NCBI GenBank assembly: GCA_945859605.1
Contig: OX243827.1
Coordinates: 29,335,141-29,399,140 of the forward strand
DNA from: Lumbricus rubellus
Taxonomy: Eukaryota > Annelida > Clitellata > Crassiclitellata > Lumbricidae
Length of the DNA: 64,000 bases
Reading direction: 5' to 3'
The notes beneath the pieces are model-generated. The model saw only the letters and a program-made list of their open reading frames with translations, made no database searches and was not told the DNA's origin. Shown here piece by piece: positions 1 through 11,439 of the stretch; the stretch's first letter is position 1, and the number at the start of each line of letters is the position of its first letter. The translations under genes and the position numbers were made by a program.

Positions 1-1689
1 GCTTTCGCCGACTACTTTGATCAGAAGGTCTCTGATGTCAGATCGGCTACTGACGGCGCGTCACCGCCGGTGTTTCGTGACATCGCAACGGACGACCGGT
101 TCCTCGCTTTCTCGCCCGTAACGTCCGACATCGTGTGCCGGATGGTCAACGACGCCGTTGACAAATACTCCATGAAGGACCCGATGCCGACGTGGCTGCT
201 CAAGTCCTGCATCGATCTACTCGCTCCATATATCGTGTCGGTTTTCAACTCATCGCTGTCCTCCGGTGCCTTTCCGACGTACTACAAGGACGCCTACGTC
301 ACTCCTCGACTGAAGAAACCGACGCTTCCGCCCTGCGAGCTCTCCAGTTACCGACCGATCTCCAACCTGTCATTCCTGTCAAAGCTCCTTGAGCGGGTCG
401 TTAGCATCCAGCTAACCGAGTTCCTGTCGTCGGCTGGCCTTCTTCCAGTTCATCAGTCGGCCTACCGGAAACACCATTCGACCGAGACCGCTCTTCTTAC
501 GGTTGTAACAGACCTTACGGAAGCGATCGATGCGGGCAACCACGCTTTGCTTGGTCCGCTCGATCTCTCGGCCGCCTTCGATACGGTCGACCATGATGTT
601 CTGGTCGAGCGCTTGTCCAGGACGTACGGGATCTGCTCAACCGCGCTTGACTGGCTTCGCTCCTATCTCTTCAATCGCCGACAGACGGTGCTCTTCGACG
701 GGGTCTTCTCAACCATCCGCTCTCTCTTCTGTGGCGTCCCTCAGGGCTCTGTTCTCGGCCCGCTGCTGTTTCTGCTCTACACCGCCGACGTGGGTGAGCT
801 TCCTACAAGTCTCGGCCTAGCATCTCATTTCTATGCCGACGACTCCCAGCTCTACACGTGGGGACATCCATCAACTGTCGAGCAGCAGAGGGGAAGAATG
901 GAGCTTGGCATTGAGCGGATTGCCGACTGGATGCGGTCGAATCGACTGCGGCTTAACCCCGAGAAGACCGACTTCCTGTGGTGTGCGACCAGAAGACGGT
1001 GTCTCCATCTCGACACCGGCGCGCTGAGTGTCTGTGGGGCCCTGATACGGCCTTCGACTTCCGTGCGCGATCTCGGCGTCCTGCTGGAGTCAGATCTGTC
1101 CATGAGGCGCCATATCGCCTGGACAGTAGGTTGTTGCTTCCGGCAGCTCCGTCTCATCAGGAGCTGCATCAAGTCCTTGCCCTTTGAGGCCGCGAGGGCG
1201 GCCGTCGCCGCCTTCGTCACTTCCAAGGTGGATCGCTGCAACAGCTTGCTTGCCGGCGCGCCTGCGTGCCTCTTGGACGGACTCCAGTCAGTGCTTAATG
1301 CCGCGGCGAGGCTAGTCTGCAACAGGAGAAAGTATGACCACGTCACGCCGCTCCTCCGTGATGTCCTCCACTGGCTGCCTGTTCCATCTCGCATCGAATT
1401 CAAGCTCTGTTTGCTCGTGTTCAAATCGCTTCACGGAGCTGCGCCCGAGTACCTGCGCGATTGCTGCATAGAGACTCATTCCTCCGCGGCTGGGCTTCGG
1501 CTCAGATCATCCGAGAGGTCTGACTTGCGTGTGCGGAGAATGAGAACGTGCTTCGGCGATCGTGCCTTCTCGGTCGCTGGTCCTCGTTGCTGGAACAGTC
1601 TTCCTCTCGCTATCCGATCAGCAGGCTCAGTGGACTCTTTTAAAGCCAGGCTAAAATCACACTTGTTCGCTAGGGCTTATCCGGTGTAG
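1..1689 (+). CDS. Non-LTR retrotransposon reverse transcriptase (CR1/L2-like), 5' partial
   Basis: This frame is open from the first base of the window to a TAG at 1687-1689, so the protein continues off the left edge and no start is present. It is the RT of a LINE, which copies element RNA into DNA at a nicked target. Visible RT blocks are YRPISNLSFLSKLLE, LDLSAAFDTVDHDVL (first catalytic Asp), GVPQGSVLGPLLF and FYADDSQLY (catalytic DD, around nt 828-848). The C-terminal block LHWLPVPSRIEFKLCLLVFK, then FGDRAFSVAGPRCWNSLP and a final SFKARLKSHLF, is characteristic of CR1/L2-group ORF2 proteins. An upstream endonuclease domain is expected but lies outside the window. The frame has no stop or frameshift and is far more GC-rich than its surroundings, suggesting a recent insertion. 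Clade assignment within CR1/L2 is by motif memory only. Confidence 0.93.
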   Translation, partial: AFADYFDQKVSDVRSATDGASPPVFRDIATDDRFLAFSPVTSDIVCRMVNDAVDKYSMKDPMPTWLLKSCIDLLAPYIVSVFNSSLSSGAFPTYYKDAYVTPRLKKPTLPPCELSSYRPISNLSFLSKLLERVVSIQLTEFLSSAGLLPVHQSAYRKHHSTETALLTVVTDLTEAIDAGNHALLGPLDLSAAFDTVDHDVLVERLSRTYGICSTALDWLRSYLFNRRQTVLFDGVFSTIRSLFCGVPQGSVLGPLLFLLYTADVGELPTSLGLASHFYADDSQLYTWGHPSTVEQQRGRMELGIERIADWMRSNRLRLNPEKTDFLWCATRRRCLHLDTGALSVCGALIRPSTSVRDLGVLLESDLSMRRHIAWTVGCCFRQLRLIRSCIKSLPFEAARAAVAAFVTSKVDRCNSLLAGAPACLLDGLQSVLNAAARLVCNRRKYDHVTPLLRDVLHWLPVPSRIEFKLCLLVFKSLHGAAPEYLRDCCIETHSSAAGLRLRSSERSDLRVRRMRTCFGDRAFSVAGPRCWNSLPLAIRSAGSVDSFKARLKSHLFARAYPV

Positions 1690-1776
1690 CTGGTTTTCTG
1701 TAAGGCGCCCTTGTAACGGCATGGCTGTGTTACTGCGCCATATGAATCGTCGTAATTATTATTATTATTATTATTA
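1..1776 (+). mobile_element. LINE (CR1/L2-like) 3' half with (ATT)n tail
   Basis: After the RT stop there is about 65 bp of 3' UTR, then an ATT trinucleotide run at about 1755-1776, typical of the short repeat tail of a CR1/L2-type LINE. Immediately downstream (from about 1790) the sequence becomes alignable to the Ig1 intron of gene B (from about 19925). The LINE therefore sits inside the equivalent Ig1 intron of locus A, and the first exons of locus A should lie to its left, outside the window. Confidence 0.85.
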
Positions 1777-3472
1777 AATTAATGCCGTTGAATAGGCTAC
1801 GAATTTTTACACAATAATTGCAGATTTTGAATATCTATCGATCTATCTGTCGTCTGTCTGTCTGTATGTATGTATGTCTGCCTATCTATTCATATCCGTC
1901 CTTCCATTCATCAGTCCATCCATATATCTTTCTGATCTCCTAACAGCTAGATGTCTGCTGCACTCTTTACTCAGAGCACATGATCATTTATCAACTGATG
2001 CCCGGGTTTAAGTTTCACTTTAGTCTTTCAAACGCTAGCAATTAGAATCACGCGCAGACACAATGCAGTGCAAAGCAATTTCTTTTAATAATTAGACTCC
2101 ATGCAGTCGGTTCACTAAAAAAAGAAACGACGATGTAATATTATAAGCCATCCCGAATAATTTATACCTCGGAGTTGTCACTCAACACTAATCTTTATGT
2201 ACATGTATGTATGCCTATTTGCACTTGTTACAGCGCCCCTTTAAGGTTATGCAGCACTATGTTGTCCAAATCTGTCCAAAAGAGTAGACCGAAAGTGGTC
2301 TAATCCTTAGCGTTCCGCAAACTCCCCATAAACGTTACCGTCCTATACATGTAGGCCTAACTGGTTTCTTTGGCAACCGGACACCAAACTTATACTAGCA
2401 TCTCAAAATATCCTGTCATAATTTTCTCTTGTCAATTATTCTGGTGCAGTGGTGCTATGTACTTACTGAGCCTAGTCACGCTAATCTTGATGTTTATGTT
2501 TATGATTACACGATGTTTCCCGTAACATTTTGTTCAGTAAGTTACTCTGGCAGCCTGAAGAAATGGAAAATGTTTTATAGAACCAAACGGGAGAAAGTAA
2601 TAAAAATTGAAATAAGTTAATTTTAAAATTTAATTTCGAGTGCGATGTGGGCCTATGCAAATATAGTCTATTGCAAAGGCCAGGCGCTCTTGCACAACCT
2701 TATTGTTTTAAAACTTGGGGTTCAGGCATTGAAGGGGCCAACCACGAAAGCCCTGCACAAGGGCCCCCAAAAACCTTGCTACGCCACTGAGCTTAGAGAT
2801 TTGTAATGAAGTTGTGTTTTTTTTTATTCCGCTGACTATTTTAAAGTCGGCAAGAACCAAACTAACAATCTTTACACTTAGTAGTGTCAATCTCACAGTT
2901 TCACGTTCAAGCTGTTCAGTTGTTTCACTGGATTCCAGCAGGACCCCCCGATGAAATTCTGCATCTGCTTTTTTGTGAAACGCTAATGGGTAGAAATGTC
3001 AGAGTACGAATTCTTGAAGTTCTGTAAGTTCTTAAATTCTGCAAACTTACTGGATCTGAATGAATTTCAAAATAAAATCACCTCTAACAGCCTGCTCCTC
3101 TTCCTATCGTACCTGCTAATTTCATCTTTTCATCATCTCTTCTACTTTCCACTCATGACTGAAAACCGAAATGTTATCCCGATTTTACTCATGCGCCACC
3201 GCCAATTGCCACCATGACACCATGCAAACCAAACCCAAAATCCAAGGGGGTGGTAACCACTCCCCCCTTGGTAGCCCATGTCACACAAAAACTTGATACC
3301 CTGAGGGTTAAGAGTAGCCGTACTTTTGTGTCAGTATAACCAGTTCAGAATGCGTCATTCGAGATGTTAGGCCTTTTCCTAATAACCAGTATTTACGATT
3401 CAAGCAAATCCGTACCATCGCAGAACAGTTTGCGATAGGCCTATCTAGGAAAAATTTCTTCGGTGTTTGCAG
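1777..3472. other. Intronic sequence of locus A (Ig1 intron), homologous to 19925-24354
   Basis: No coding exon is seen. The stretch shares landmarks with the Ig1 intron of gene B: the GAATATCTATCGATCTATCTGTC run at about 1829 and 19968, the CTGTCTGT/TATG microsatellite after it, and the block ending CGGTGTTTGCAG just before the Ig exon. The B copy is longer because two mariner elements inserted there. A short piggyBac-like remnant lies at 3222-3307. Confidence 0.6.
3222..3307 (+). mobile_element. Truncated end of a TTAA-flanked piggyBac-like element
   Basis: The stretch from CAAACCAAACCCAAAATCC to CCCTGAGGG followed by TTAA (3308-3311) matches the right end of the full element at 20690-21664. 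Only about 85 bp of that end remain. Confidence 0.6.
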
Positions 3473-6400
3473 GTTTGAATGGAAGCAGAACGGTCAACGC
3501 CGTAGCATAACCAATAATTCAACATCTACATTATATGGGGATTACATCGGAAATATAATGATAATCAATGCAACAAAGTACGACGACGGCTTCTACCAAT
3601 GCTTTGCTAAAAATCAATATGGCACGGCTCTTTCAACGGTTGCTCATATTCAACAAGCATTTCTTCAACACACATCGCCAAGCCGAGTCGATATGACAGT
3701 TCAAGGGGGTCATCCGTTCGTCATTCACGCTGCAAGAAGAAACAGTTTTCCAACGCCGAGGTACAGCTGGGAAACTGCGACAGGTGTTGTCGACAAGAAT
3801 CCTATGACATACGTGCTATCGCAGAGGGTGCGCGATACATGGAACGGTAATTATCACCTCGACAATGAGATTATAAAGCATAATGAGAATATAAAACAGG
3901 CTTTTAAGATTGTTTGATTTAACAACATTGATTGATAGGCAAACAAAATAGGATACTGTTGAACCAACTCATGTCACTCATGACTTGATTGACTTCTAAA
4001 TAATTATGACTTAATTAGGCTAACTCTTTCAGATGCAATTACTTAGAATCTTAGACTAACTTATCTGAGTAATCGTAGGCCTAATTATTGTCATAAAAAG
4101 CTTGCTGAGCAATTTATGGATGGACTGGTGTCATTTGAACGGACGACACTTGAACGGTGATACTTTTACGGGTGACAGAAGAACGAGCGACACTTTACCC
4201 GGACGTTATAATAATAAAATTATAAAATTAAAATAAAATTAAATTATTATTATCGGGACAACAAATGAATAAGCTTAATTCACATGGAACAATTCACATG
4301 GTGCGCAGTTGAATACTCTGAATTTCAACTAATTTGGTACAGTGATTTTCTCCATCAAATTTATGACTAGTTAAATTTTTACTTCGTTCAGGGGATCTTC
4401 ACTTTGCCTATGCTCTAAAAGAGGACGAACTCAATGGAAGATTCTACAAGAGCGTAGTCTACAATGCAGTTGCAACCGGCAGTAGATTAGGCGAAAGCTA
4501 CACGAGTGTATGGTTGAGAAAAGGTAGGCCTAACGTAAAAATTGTCATTGACGACTAAACATTTTTAAAATAGTTCAGATCGCAAAAATATTTGTTTGTC
4601 TACAATTCGATTTATATGTGTAGGCTTAGGCCAGTGGTTCCCAACCGTTTTTGACTGTAGGGCCACTTTTTCTAAGGTGGAAGACACGAGGGCCATTTTT
4701 CATAGTTAAAGGACATCAGAGAATTTAGGGGGGCGCAATGCTAAAAATTTAATTAACTAAAAGCATATAAAAACTTATAATTAATTCAAAGTAGAATGTT
4801 TTATGTTTATAGACTTCAAACTAAAATAATTTTTAATAAAAAATGATAATAACAAAAATTATGTTATATCCTGTCCAAATTGTCAATTTTTTCACATATT
4901 TTTTGTTAATTCTTTGAGAGATGATTGCCATTGTTGGGGCCTGGCGGGTCATTTTGTGAAGCCTCGCGGGCCACTTTTGGCCCAAGGGCCACGGGTTGGG
5001 AACCGCTCGCCTAGGCCTATATCTCAACATTGTGATGCTGCAGTTTAAACTACGTGTAGGCCTAACACATTTCCCCGCATACTATCATAGAACTTACTAA
5101 AACTTTCTCTTAAACGGACAACTAGTGACGGTGAGCCAGCATAACGAGCCAGTACTGTAGGCTACGAATGCAATGTTGAAAAACCTTTTGCCCTGTTCGT
5201 TGTCCCACCAAAATAAACTTCTTTGGGCAGTTTCAAATGCACCAAGAATCTAGCGATGGCACACAAAATCCACTATAATTATGATCAGATCAGAATACAT
5301 TATATCAGTTCTTACAACAGATGCTGGTTCAAGTAGCCTAATTTGAAGAAAACTGCATCATAATGTTGTGAAGGAATATAATGTCATAGAGAAATTGCGA
5401 AGAACAAGGATAGCGACAAACATTAGATTGAGTTTAATGGTTGTGCTAATTATATTTTTTTAATGGCAGCAATACACTGAAAAGTGAAAAACAAGTAGAC
5501 TCTTATTAGTTTGGCTCTAAGTGACGAGGGAGTGACATTCCAAACGAAGAAACTAACAACAGCAAACGCTCGATGTTGGGCAAGGGTAGTTCTAGTTTTT
5601 GGAACAGAATTAAAAAGACGGTCTGCAGAACACAATGAGCGAGATGAAGCTGCAGACAACGGTATTTGCATTATTTTGGAAGGTTTTAGGGGCATATCCC
5701 AGCTGTGCTGTGGAGACCGGAGAGAATAGCTGTCCCTTAGAGGAGTCCAGTGATAGTTTGTCGGCTGAATGTCATGCGACTGTTATTGAAATCAGCCGTG
5801 ATACAATTGAAGGCTTCACTGTTCAACAGGTTCCGGAACGCTGTCAGATTTTCCTCCGAACATTACGTACTTTGCTAAGTCACAAGAAGTCGCTCTCATT
5901 GGACGCGATATCGAACTTAAATGCTTCTTTTCAGGAAAGTAAGTTCGTCTTTAAATTACTCTACTGCATGGATTGAACTTTTTTTCTATAGTTAATAAAT
6001 ATTAGCCTATCTTTGACTCTCTGCATTAAGAATAGAACCAATCTGTAATAGGCAATTCTGGAACCATTGGCCAAAATTTCGGCTAATTTGAAGTGGGTCT
6101 TCTCTTCTGGTTCTCTGCCTCTAGGCAGGTTCGGCTGTCCAATGTCGCCACTCTTCGCTGGGCCTTCTCCTTTAGTCTCTGGTATCCAATCCTCGTCATC
6201 AAAGAGCTATAGAAAATAACAAGTATTGAAAATGAGAATCTTTAGTAGCGGTCATTTAGTTCAATAGGCCTATGAAGATGAAGGGATGATTTTTCTTCAC
6301 GTCGGAAGGCCTACAATAATGTTGGATGAAATTGCGATCGTCCTTTACATTTACCTTTCCATCAGACTTTCTTTTCCGAATAAGAATTAATTTTTATAAT

Positions 6401-9400
6401 GTTGTGCAAGTTTAGAAAAGCTGTTCTAATCAGAGGATGTGAGAAAAAAATAGGCTATATTATTCTATGACAATAACTAAAGAGCCTCACCCAGATCCTC
6501 TGTACGAGGACATCTTTCAGTTTTTTCATCTCAAATTCTTTCTCACAGAGTTATATTGAGTTTATAGAATTTATGATGAAGTGATGTATGCATAGGCTAT
6601 TCCGTTTATAGACTATGGCAATTCTCTTTCTTGCAATGTGCAATTGCGCAGCTGCTTCTTCATTGTTTCATTTTTCAGACCGCTGCCCAATATAACCTGG
6701 TCAAGGCCAAGGAATAGCTTACCCCCAGGACGGCACAGTATTCCTGACTCAGAGTTTGAAACATTACTCAAAATTTTTAATATAAAAGAATCTGATGAAG
6801 GAGACTACGTCTGCACCGCTGAAAATATCAATGGAACTGCTAACCACACGTTTAATATTCGTGTTCAAGGTAGGTCTAAACCTTGATTTTCTTCCCGTAT
6901 TTAATAATAGTGTAAATTTTAGAACAGGCACCCATATAGGCCTACAATTAGTACAGGCTACATGTCACGATGTTCACTCAATAAAACTGCATGCAGGTCT
7001 TCTTTAGAAACAGAGTGCTGTTTTGCAGCTGGTTTTAATACTCACTTTTTTAGTTAGAAATCGTGCAAGCCATGATTAGCGGCCTAATTTACGCAGATAT
7101 TGTCATAGTAAAACACCCGGGGATAGCCTAAAAGAAACCGCACAAGTGCAAATAGAGATCTATTTTCGTATCATTTATCCTTGCCTTTTCCAAATTTTCA
7201 GCTGTGCCCATTTTTGAACGAGAGTCAGATAATCCACGAGATGTCAATGTGACAGAATGCGAATCCATTACCTTCAACTGCTCCGCTTTCGCCAAACCAG
7301 AAGCGACGATTGTCTGGCTCCGGAATGGAAACCAGATAGACGGTAACACACAGACAATGTTTACTTTTAAATTCAACACTTCACTAATCTAAGATCGTAT
7401 TCGCAAACGAAAACGATCTTAGATTCAGACTTCTAAAGCGCCACAAATGAGTCGATTTGTATGCAATTAACCAAGCTACCGATCGCTGCGTCGAGTGAAA
7501 GGGTTGCCTACTGTAACAGAGGTTTGTCAGATGATCGATCAAAGATAAGCTGCAAAAGTAGGCTATGCGATTATTCAGAAATGTACATGTATCCGTTGCC
7601 GTCGGCATCTCTGACATCTGTTTGCTTAATAAAGTGCTATAATTAATGATGACTTTAGACAATAGACAGTGTAACGAAAAATTAGCTTGTCGTGAAATTG
7701 AGTAGAAGGGGGAAAAGAAGAGTATTCGGAGAATATGATCATGGTGAAAATTTCAGTGTTGAAAAGAAAATCTGAGAAGCCATAGACAAAAGGGCTCAAA
7801 CAGTTTATGCCGCAAAATGGCATTACCATGCATCCGCATCACATCATTAGTCTACAGTGTGATTCAAGCTTAATCATGCATTTCATCGGTCGTTTTAGTG
7901 CGCTGCATCAAAAGTTTGGATGTGTTCTTACTTCAGGAAAGTCATTTAAATAATATTGCTAAATTTTATAGAAGATTCAGCATTTCAGAGTCATTATCGT
8001 TTCAACAATTAAAGACGATGTGGTTATGTCATTGTAGTCACTAAGGCTCCCAGAAGATTTGTGTTCAGCAACGACCTGAGAAGTCTGACGATCAGAGACG
8101 TTTGTCGAGACTGCGTCGACCGAGAGAGTAAAACGGATCTGATGGTTATTCAATGCAATGCAAGCAATGTTCATGGATACGCATTCGCTCAAGGTTACCT
8201 GAACGTTCTCGGTACCGGTGAGTTAAATATTCAATAACACATTTTGCAGGAAGTAGGCTATATCGCTATAATGGCTGTTAATTCATTATTATAGGCTACG
8301 CTTCCATCGTTTATTTATTCCAATTTCTCCTACGTCAGGCGCATGCTGACGACGAGACCTTTACAAGACGTCTCCAAGTAGCTATTTATTTATTTATTTT
8401 ATTTATTTTATTTATTTTATTTATTTTATCTATTTTTTTATTTTATTTTTTTTATTTATTTTTATTTTTTTATTTATTTTATTTATTTTATTTATTTTAT
8501 TTATTTTATTTATTTTATTTATTTTATTTATTTTATTTATTTTATTTATTTTATTTATTTTATTTATTTTATTTATTTTATTTATAGGTTTTCCATTATT
8601 GGCTAAAATTAATAGTAGGCCTAATTTCATTTAATCTGACAACCTTCCCACATAAGTGTAATTCAGCAGCAACAACAGAAGTCTGACGAACAGAAATGCC
8701 TGTCGAGACTGTGTCGAGAGTGAGACGTAGCCTATCTGATGGTTATTCAATGCAACGAAAGCAACGTTCATAGATACGCATTTCCTCAAGGATAGGCCTA
8801 CGTTAACGTTATCGGTAAGGCCAGTTGGTACTCTTAGGCTACCTACGTAGCTGCTGCTTCATATGTCAGTCAAGAAGACTTTGTAGCTCCAATATTAGTT
8901 CAATACAGGGCTGTGTATTCGTTAACGGAAATAGAAATCACTAAAATGAAAATTACAAATTTTTGTCAATGAGAATAAGTACTAAAATTAGGAATTATTT
9001 CGAGACCGGTCGGGTTATAGAACAAGAACGGAAATACGCTTCATGCAGCTTAAATATGATTTGAAATAGGAATAAATTACTGCAATTACAGATACTGTAC
9101 GTAAATTATTTCACCATGATTTTTTTGGGATGGCCTGCGTTGTCTGTTTAAGCACGCAATAGATGAAGTTTTCAAGTAATGCAGTGGTTCCCAACATTTT
9201 TGACTAAAATAATATGGCCACTGTTTCTAAGATGGAGGACACGAGGGCCACTTTCGCTTAGTTCAAGGACATTTTAGGGACCACAAAGCTTTAAATTAAT
9301 TAACTAAGAGCATATAAAATTGTTACAATATTATTGGATCAAAGTAGAATGTTTGATGTTATTTATAAAATAATATGTAACAGAAAATAGGCTAATTAAT

Positions 9401-10393
9401 CTATCCTGTCCAAATTGTCAATTTTTTCATTAAAGAATTATTTTCGTTCATTCTTTGACAGATTAGGACCTGTTCTCGTCTAGTGAATTTCTGGAAGACC
9501 TACTAATGTAGCAGGATCTTTGCAACATTTAACTTAACTTATTTAACTTGATGTAACTTATTATGACTATTTTTAGGATCGTCTTCAAGAAAGTGTCTTG
9601 AGGGCAACGATGCGGAAGTCAATAGGTCTCGGTCGCGATGCAATGGTTGTTCTGGCAACAAATGGAGAGACTTACGAGAAAGGGTAAATATTACAAAATT
9701 ATCTTCGTTTATTTATAGCCTATCTTTCGTGTTTAGTGAATGAATAAACGCTTAGTTGTTTTGCCCGTCAAACGACGGAATTTAAACGTGCGCTTAAAAA
9801 ATTAGTTATCGCTCCTAACGATGCTTGTGATAGGACAATAACCGCTAAATTCTAGTGTTTATAACAAGCCCGCATTTACAAATAATTATTTTGGAGACCA
9901 CTTCCGCAGAAGGCGACTCTATGAACGAGACTATAATGGCTGCTGAGATCACCAGTCCGTTACCAGACTTGACTTCAAAGAGTGAAGGCCTGCGTCAAGG
10001 AAATCTCAGCGCCTCGATCACGATCAAAATCCAAGGCATGGACAGCACAACCAAAGAAGATGCAGAACGTGGCCAACGCAATAGTTCAAACGGAAAAGAT
10101 AATAACGAGGTACGATTTACGCAGCAAACTTTGTCATACTGCTTATCAACGCGTAATTTTGCGATACAAATAGGCCTATAATATTAGGCCTATAAGAAAA
10201 GATTGCGTAATTCATTAAACGTGTTTAAAAACAATCCGGGTTTTATTAATGGCTATGATCCTGTTCAATGTGTTTCTGTAGGCGAACGAAACAACGATGA
10301 CAACCGTAATTTTATCCGCACTTGACGTCTTCGGACGAAGTCTCTCTAGGCCGAACATATCAGGACAAGAGAGTGTTTATGCTGACAATTTCG
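3473..10393 (+). CDS. Locus A: L1-type Ig plus GAIN receptor paralogue, lacking GPS and 7TM (partial)
   Basis: Nine exons keep phase with one another: 3473-3846 (Ig1 second half and Ig2 start, [14 protein letters not shown]), 4392-4523 (Ig2 end, [20 protein letters not shown]), 5830-5938 and 6679-6869 (Ig3), 7202-7342 and 8038-8217 (Ig4, ending [19 protein letters not shown]), 9577-9683 (stalk), 9897-10109 (GAIN entry exon) and 10282-10393 (later GAIN exon, starting ANETTMTTVILSALD). Each aligns with a gene B exon. No stop or frameshift was found in them, so the reading frame is preserved. The signal peptide and first Ig1 exon should lie left of the LINE, outside the window. The rest of GAIN, the GPS and all seven transmembrane exons are absent before gene B begins. 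It may be a truncated pseudogene, a soluble Ig-GAIN protein, or the 5' part of a read-through transcript. Ig2 lacks both disulfide cysteines, as in B. Confidence 0.72.
4632..5008. mobile_element. hAT-type MITE with CAGTGGTTCCCAACC ends
   Basis: Terminal inverted repeats are CAGTGGTTCCCAACC on the left and GGTTGGGAACCGCTC on the right. Flanking 8-mers GCTTAGGC and GCCTAGGC agree at 7 of 8 positions, as expected of a hAT 8-bp target duplication. There is no coding capacity. The element lies in an Ig2-Ig3 intron of locus A; the matching gene B intron (25341-25579) lacks it. Confidence 0.78.
5450..5695 (-). pseudogene. LINE ORF2 C-terminal fragment (CR1/L2-like)
   Basis: On the minus strand a short frame carries VPKTRTTLAQHRAFAVVSFF followed by VWNVTPSSLR, a degraded form of the LGERAFSVAGPxLWNSLPxxxR block that ends CR1/L2 ORF2 proteins. 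RT motifs are missing, so it is a 5'-truncated fossil. It sits in the intron before the 5830 exon, and the gene B counterpart intron has no such sequence. Confidence 0.5.
8388..8585. repeat. (TTTAT)n microsatellite, about 200 bp
   Basis: Long, nearly uninterrupted TTTAT/TTATT pentamer array in the intron after the Ig4 exon of locus A. On the minus strand it reads as a meaningless K-I-N repeat. Gene B lacks it at the matching place. Confidence 0.95.
9181..9450. repeat. Degenerate copy of the CAGTGGTTCCCAAC hAT MITE
   Basis: GCAGTGGTTCCCAACATTTT, then GGCCACT, GATGGAGGACACGAGGGCCACTTTC and a later AAATTGTCAATTTTTTCA follow the order of the element at 4632-5008. The right terminal repeat is not recognisable, so this is an older or truncated copy. 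Confidence 0.6.
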
Positions 10394-11439
10394 GTAAAAC
10401 ATAGTCCATTTGAAACTCAAAATTTATACTAATCAGGATGATTCATGATTATGTCTATTATCTCATTGGCCTACATACAATAATCATTGCAGGACTCATT
10501 TGCTGCGAGAAAACTCATAGGACCGCTTCATAAAAATTATGATTATCGCGAGTCTGAAATTATAAACCTGTAAACAAAGTAGGACTAATATTTTGCAGTC
10601 TAAGTCTCCGAAACATCTCAGTGCCCCAATAATTATAGGTTAGATCTACGCTTCGGGCTTTATCAAGTCATATTGAGATAGGCCTAGTACATTGTATGCT
10701 TGACCACTTCTGTGCGAGAAATTCCTATGTCTATTTCGCGATCGCTATTTTCGTCAATCCAACTTCTATTTTAGGTTTTTTAAATATGAAAATACCTTCA
10801 TCCAGCTTCCATTGCTCATGCGTTATTTTCGTCAATCCAGCTTTTATTTTATATCTAAAAATATTTTCACCCAGTTTCCATTTCTCATGCATTATTTTCA
10901 TCAATACAGCCTCCATTTCACCTCTAAAATAATTTATTCCAGCTTCCATTTCTCAAGCTCTCTCTGGACCAGTTGTCTGTAGACCAATTGTCGTTAGACC
11001 AGTTGCCTGTAGACAAGTTGTCGTTTGACGAGTTGTCTGTAGACACCGCTTAAATAGAAGTTGGATGAAGGTATTTTTGGATCTGACATAGAAGTTGGAT
11101 GCATGTTGAAATACTTGAATGCGGTTGTGATCGTGCGCGGTAATGATCGTGCGCGGTAATGATCGTGCGCGGTAATGAGCGTGCGCGGTTTTGTGAATCG
11201 CGGTTTTGTGTGCGCGGTTTTGATAGTAAACCATCTGGATTAGCGGAATCCTTGAGAATACGGAGACAGCGTAAGAGATATCAAACAAAATTAACCTTAA
11301 GAAGAATAACTGCAAACAGTAAATCAATAAAATATGGTAACAAGAAAAAAAGTTAAAACGGAAAAACAAGACGAAAAACAAAAACGAAAAAACCGACTTT
11401 TTAGAAGAATAAAAAGCGAATAAAGTTTTTGCAACTAGG
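10394..11439. other. Spacer after locus A GAIN exon with tandem repeats
   Basis: To about 10700 the sequence matches the gene B intron after its exon at 33232-33340 (for example GTCTAAGTCTCCGAAA). The rest is low-complexity: units of CGTCAATCCAGCTTYYATTT (about 10750-10945), GTCTGTAGACCAGTT-like units (about 10965-11045) and a GTAATGATCGTGCGCG minisatellite (about 11125-11215). No exon is seen. Confidence 0.6.
11125..11215. repeat. Minisatellite with GTAATGATCGTGCGCG unit
   Basis: Three near-identical units of about 15-16 bp are followed by decayed units (GCGCGGTTTTGTGAATCGCG). It is CpG-rich in an AT-rich context and has no coding sense. Confidence 0.85.

Noticed and set aside
5511..5976. 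Plus-strand frames before and across the Ig3 exon of locus A read as a longer protein.
   Set aside because: The in-phase exon 5830-5938 uses another frame that matches gene B; the longer frames are the antisense of a LINE fragment and intron.
8430..8630. K-I-N repeat protein on the minus strand.
   Set aside because: Pure translation of the (TTTAT)n array.
10950..11215. CRISPR-like array.
   Set aside because: Repeat units are short, degenerate and lack uniform spacers; it is a eukaryotic minisatellite.
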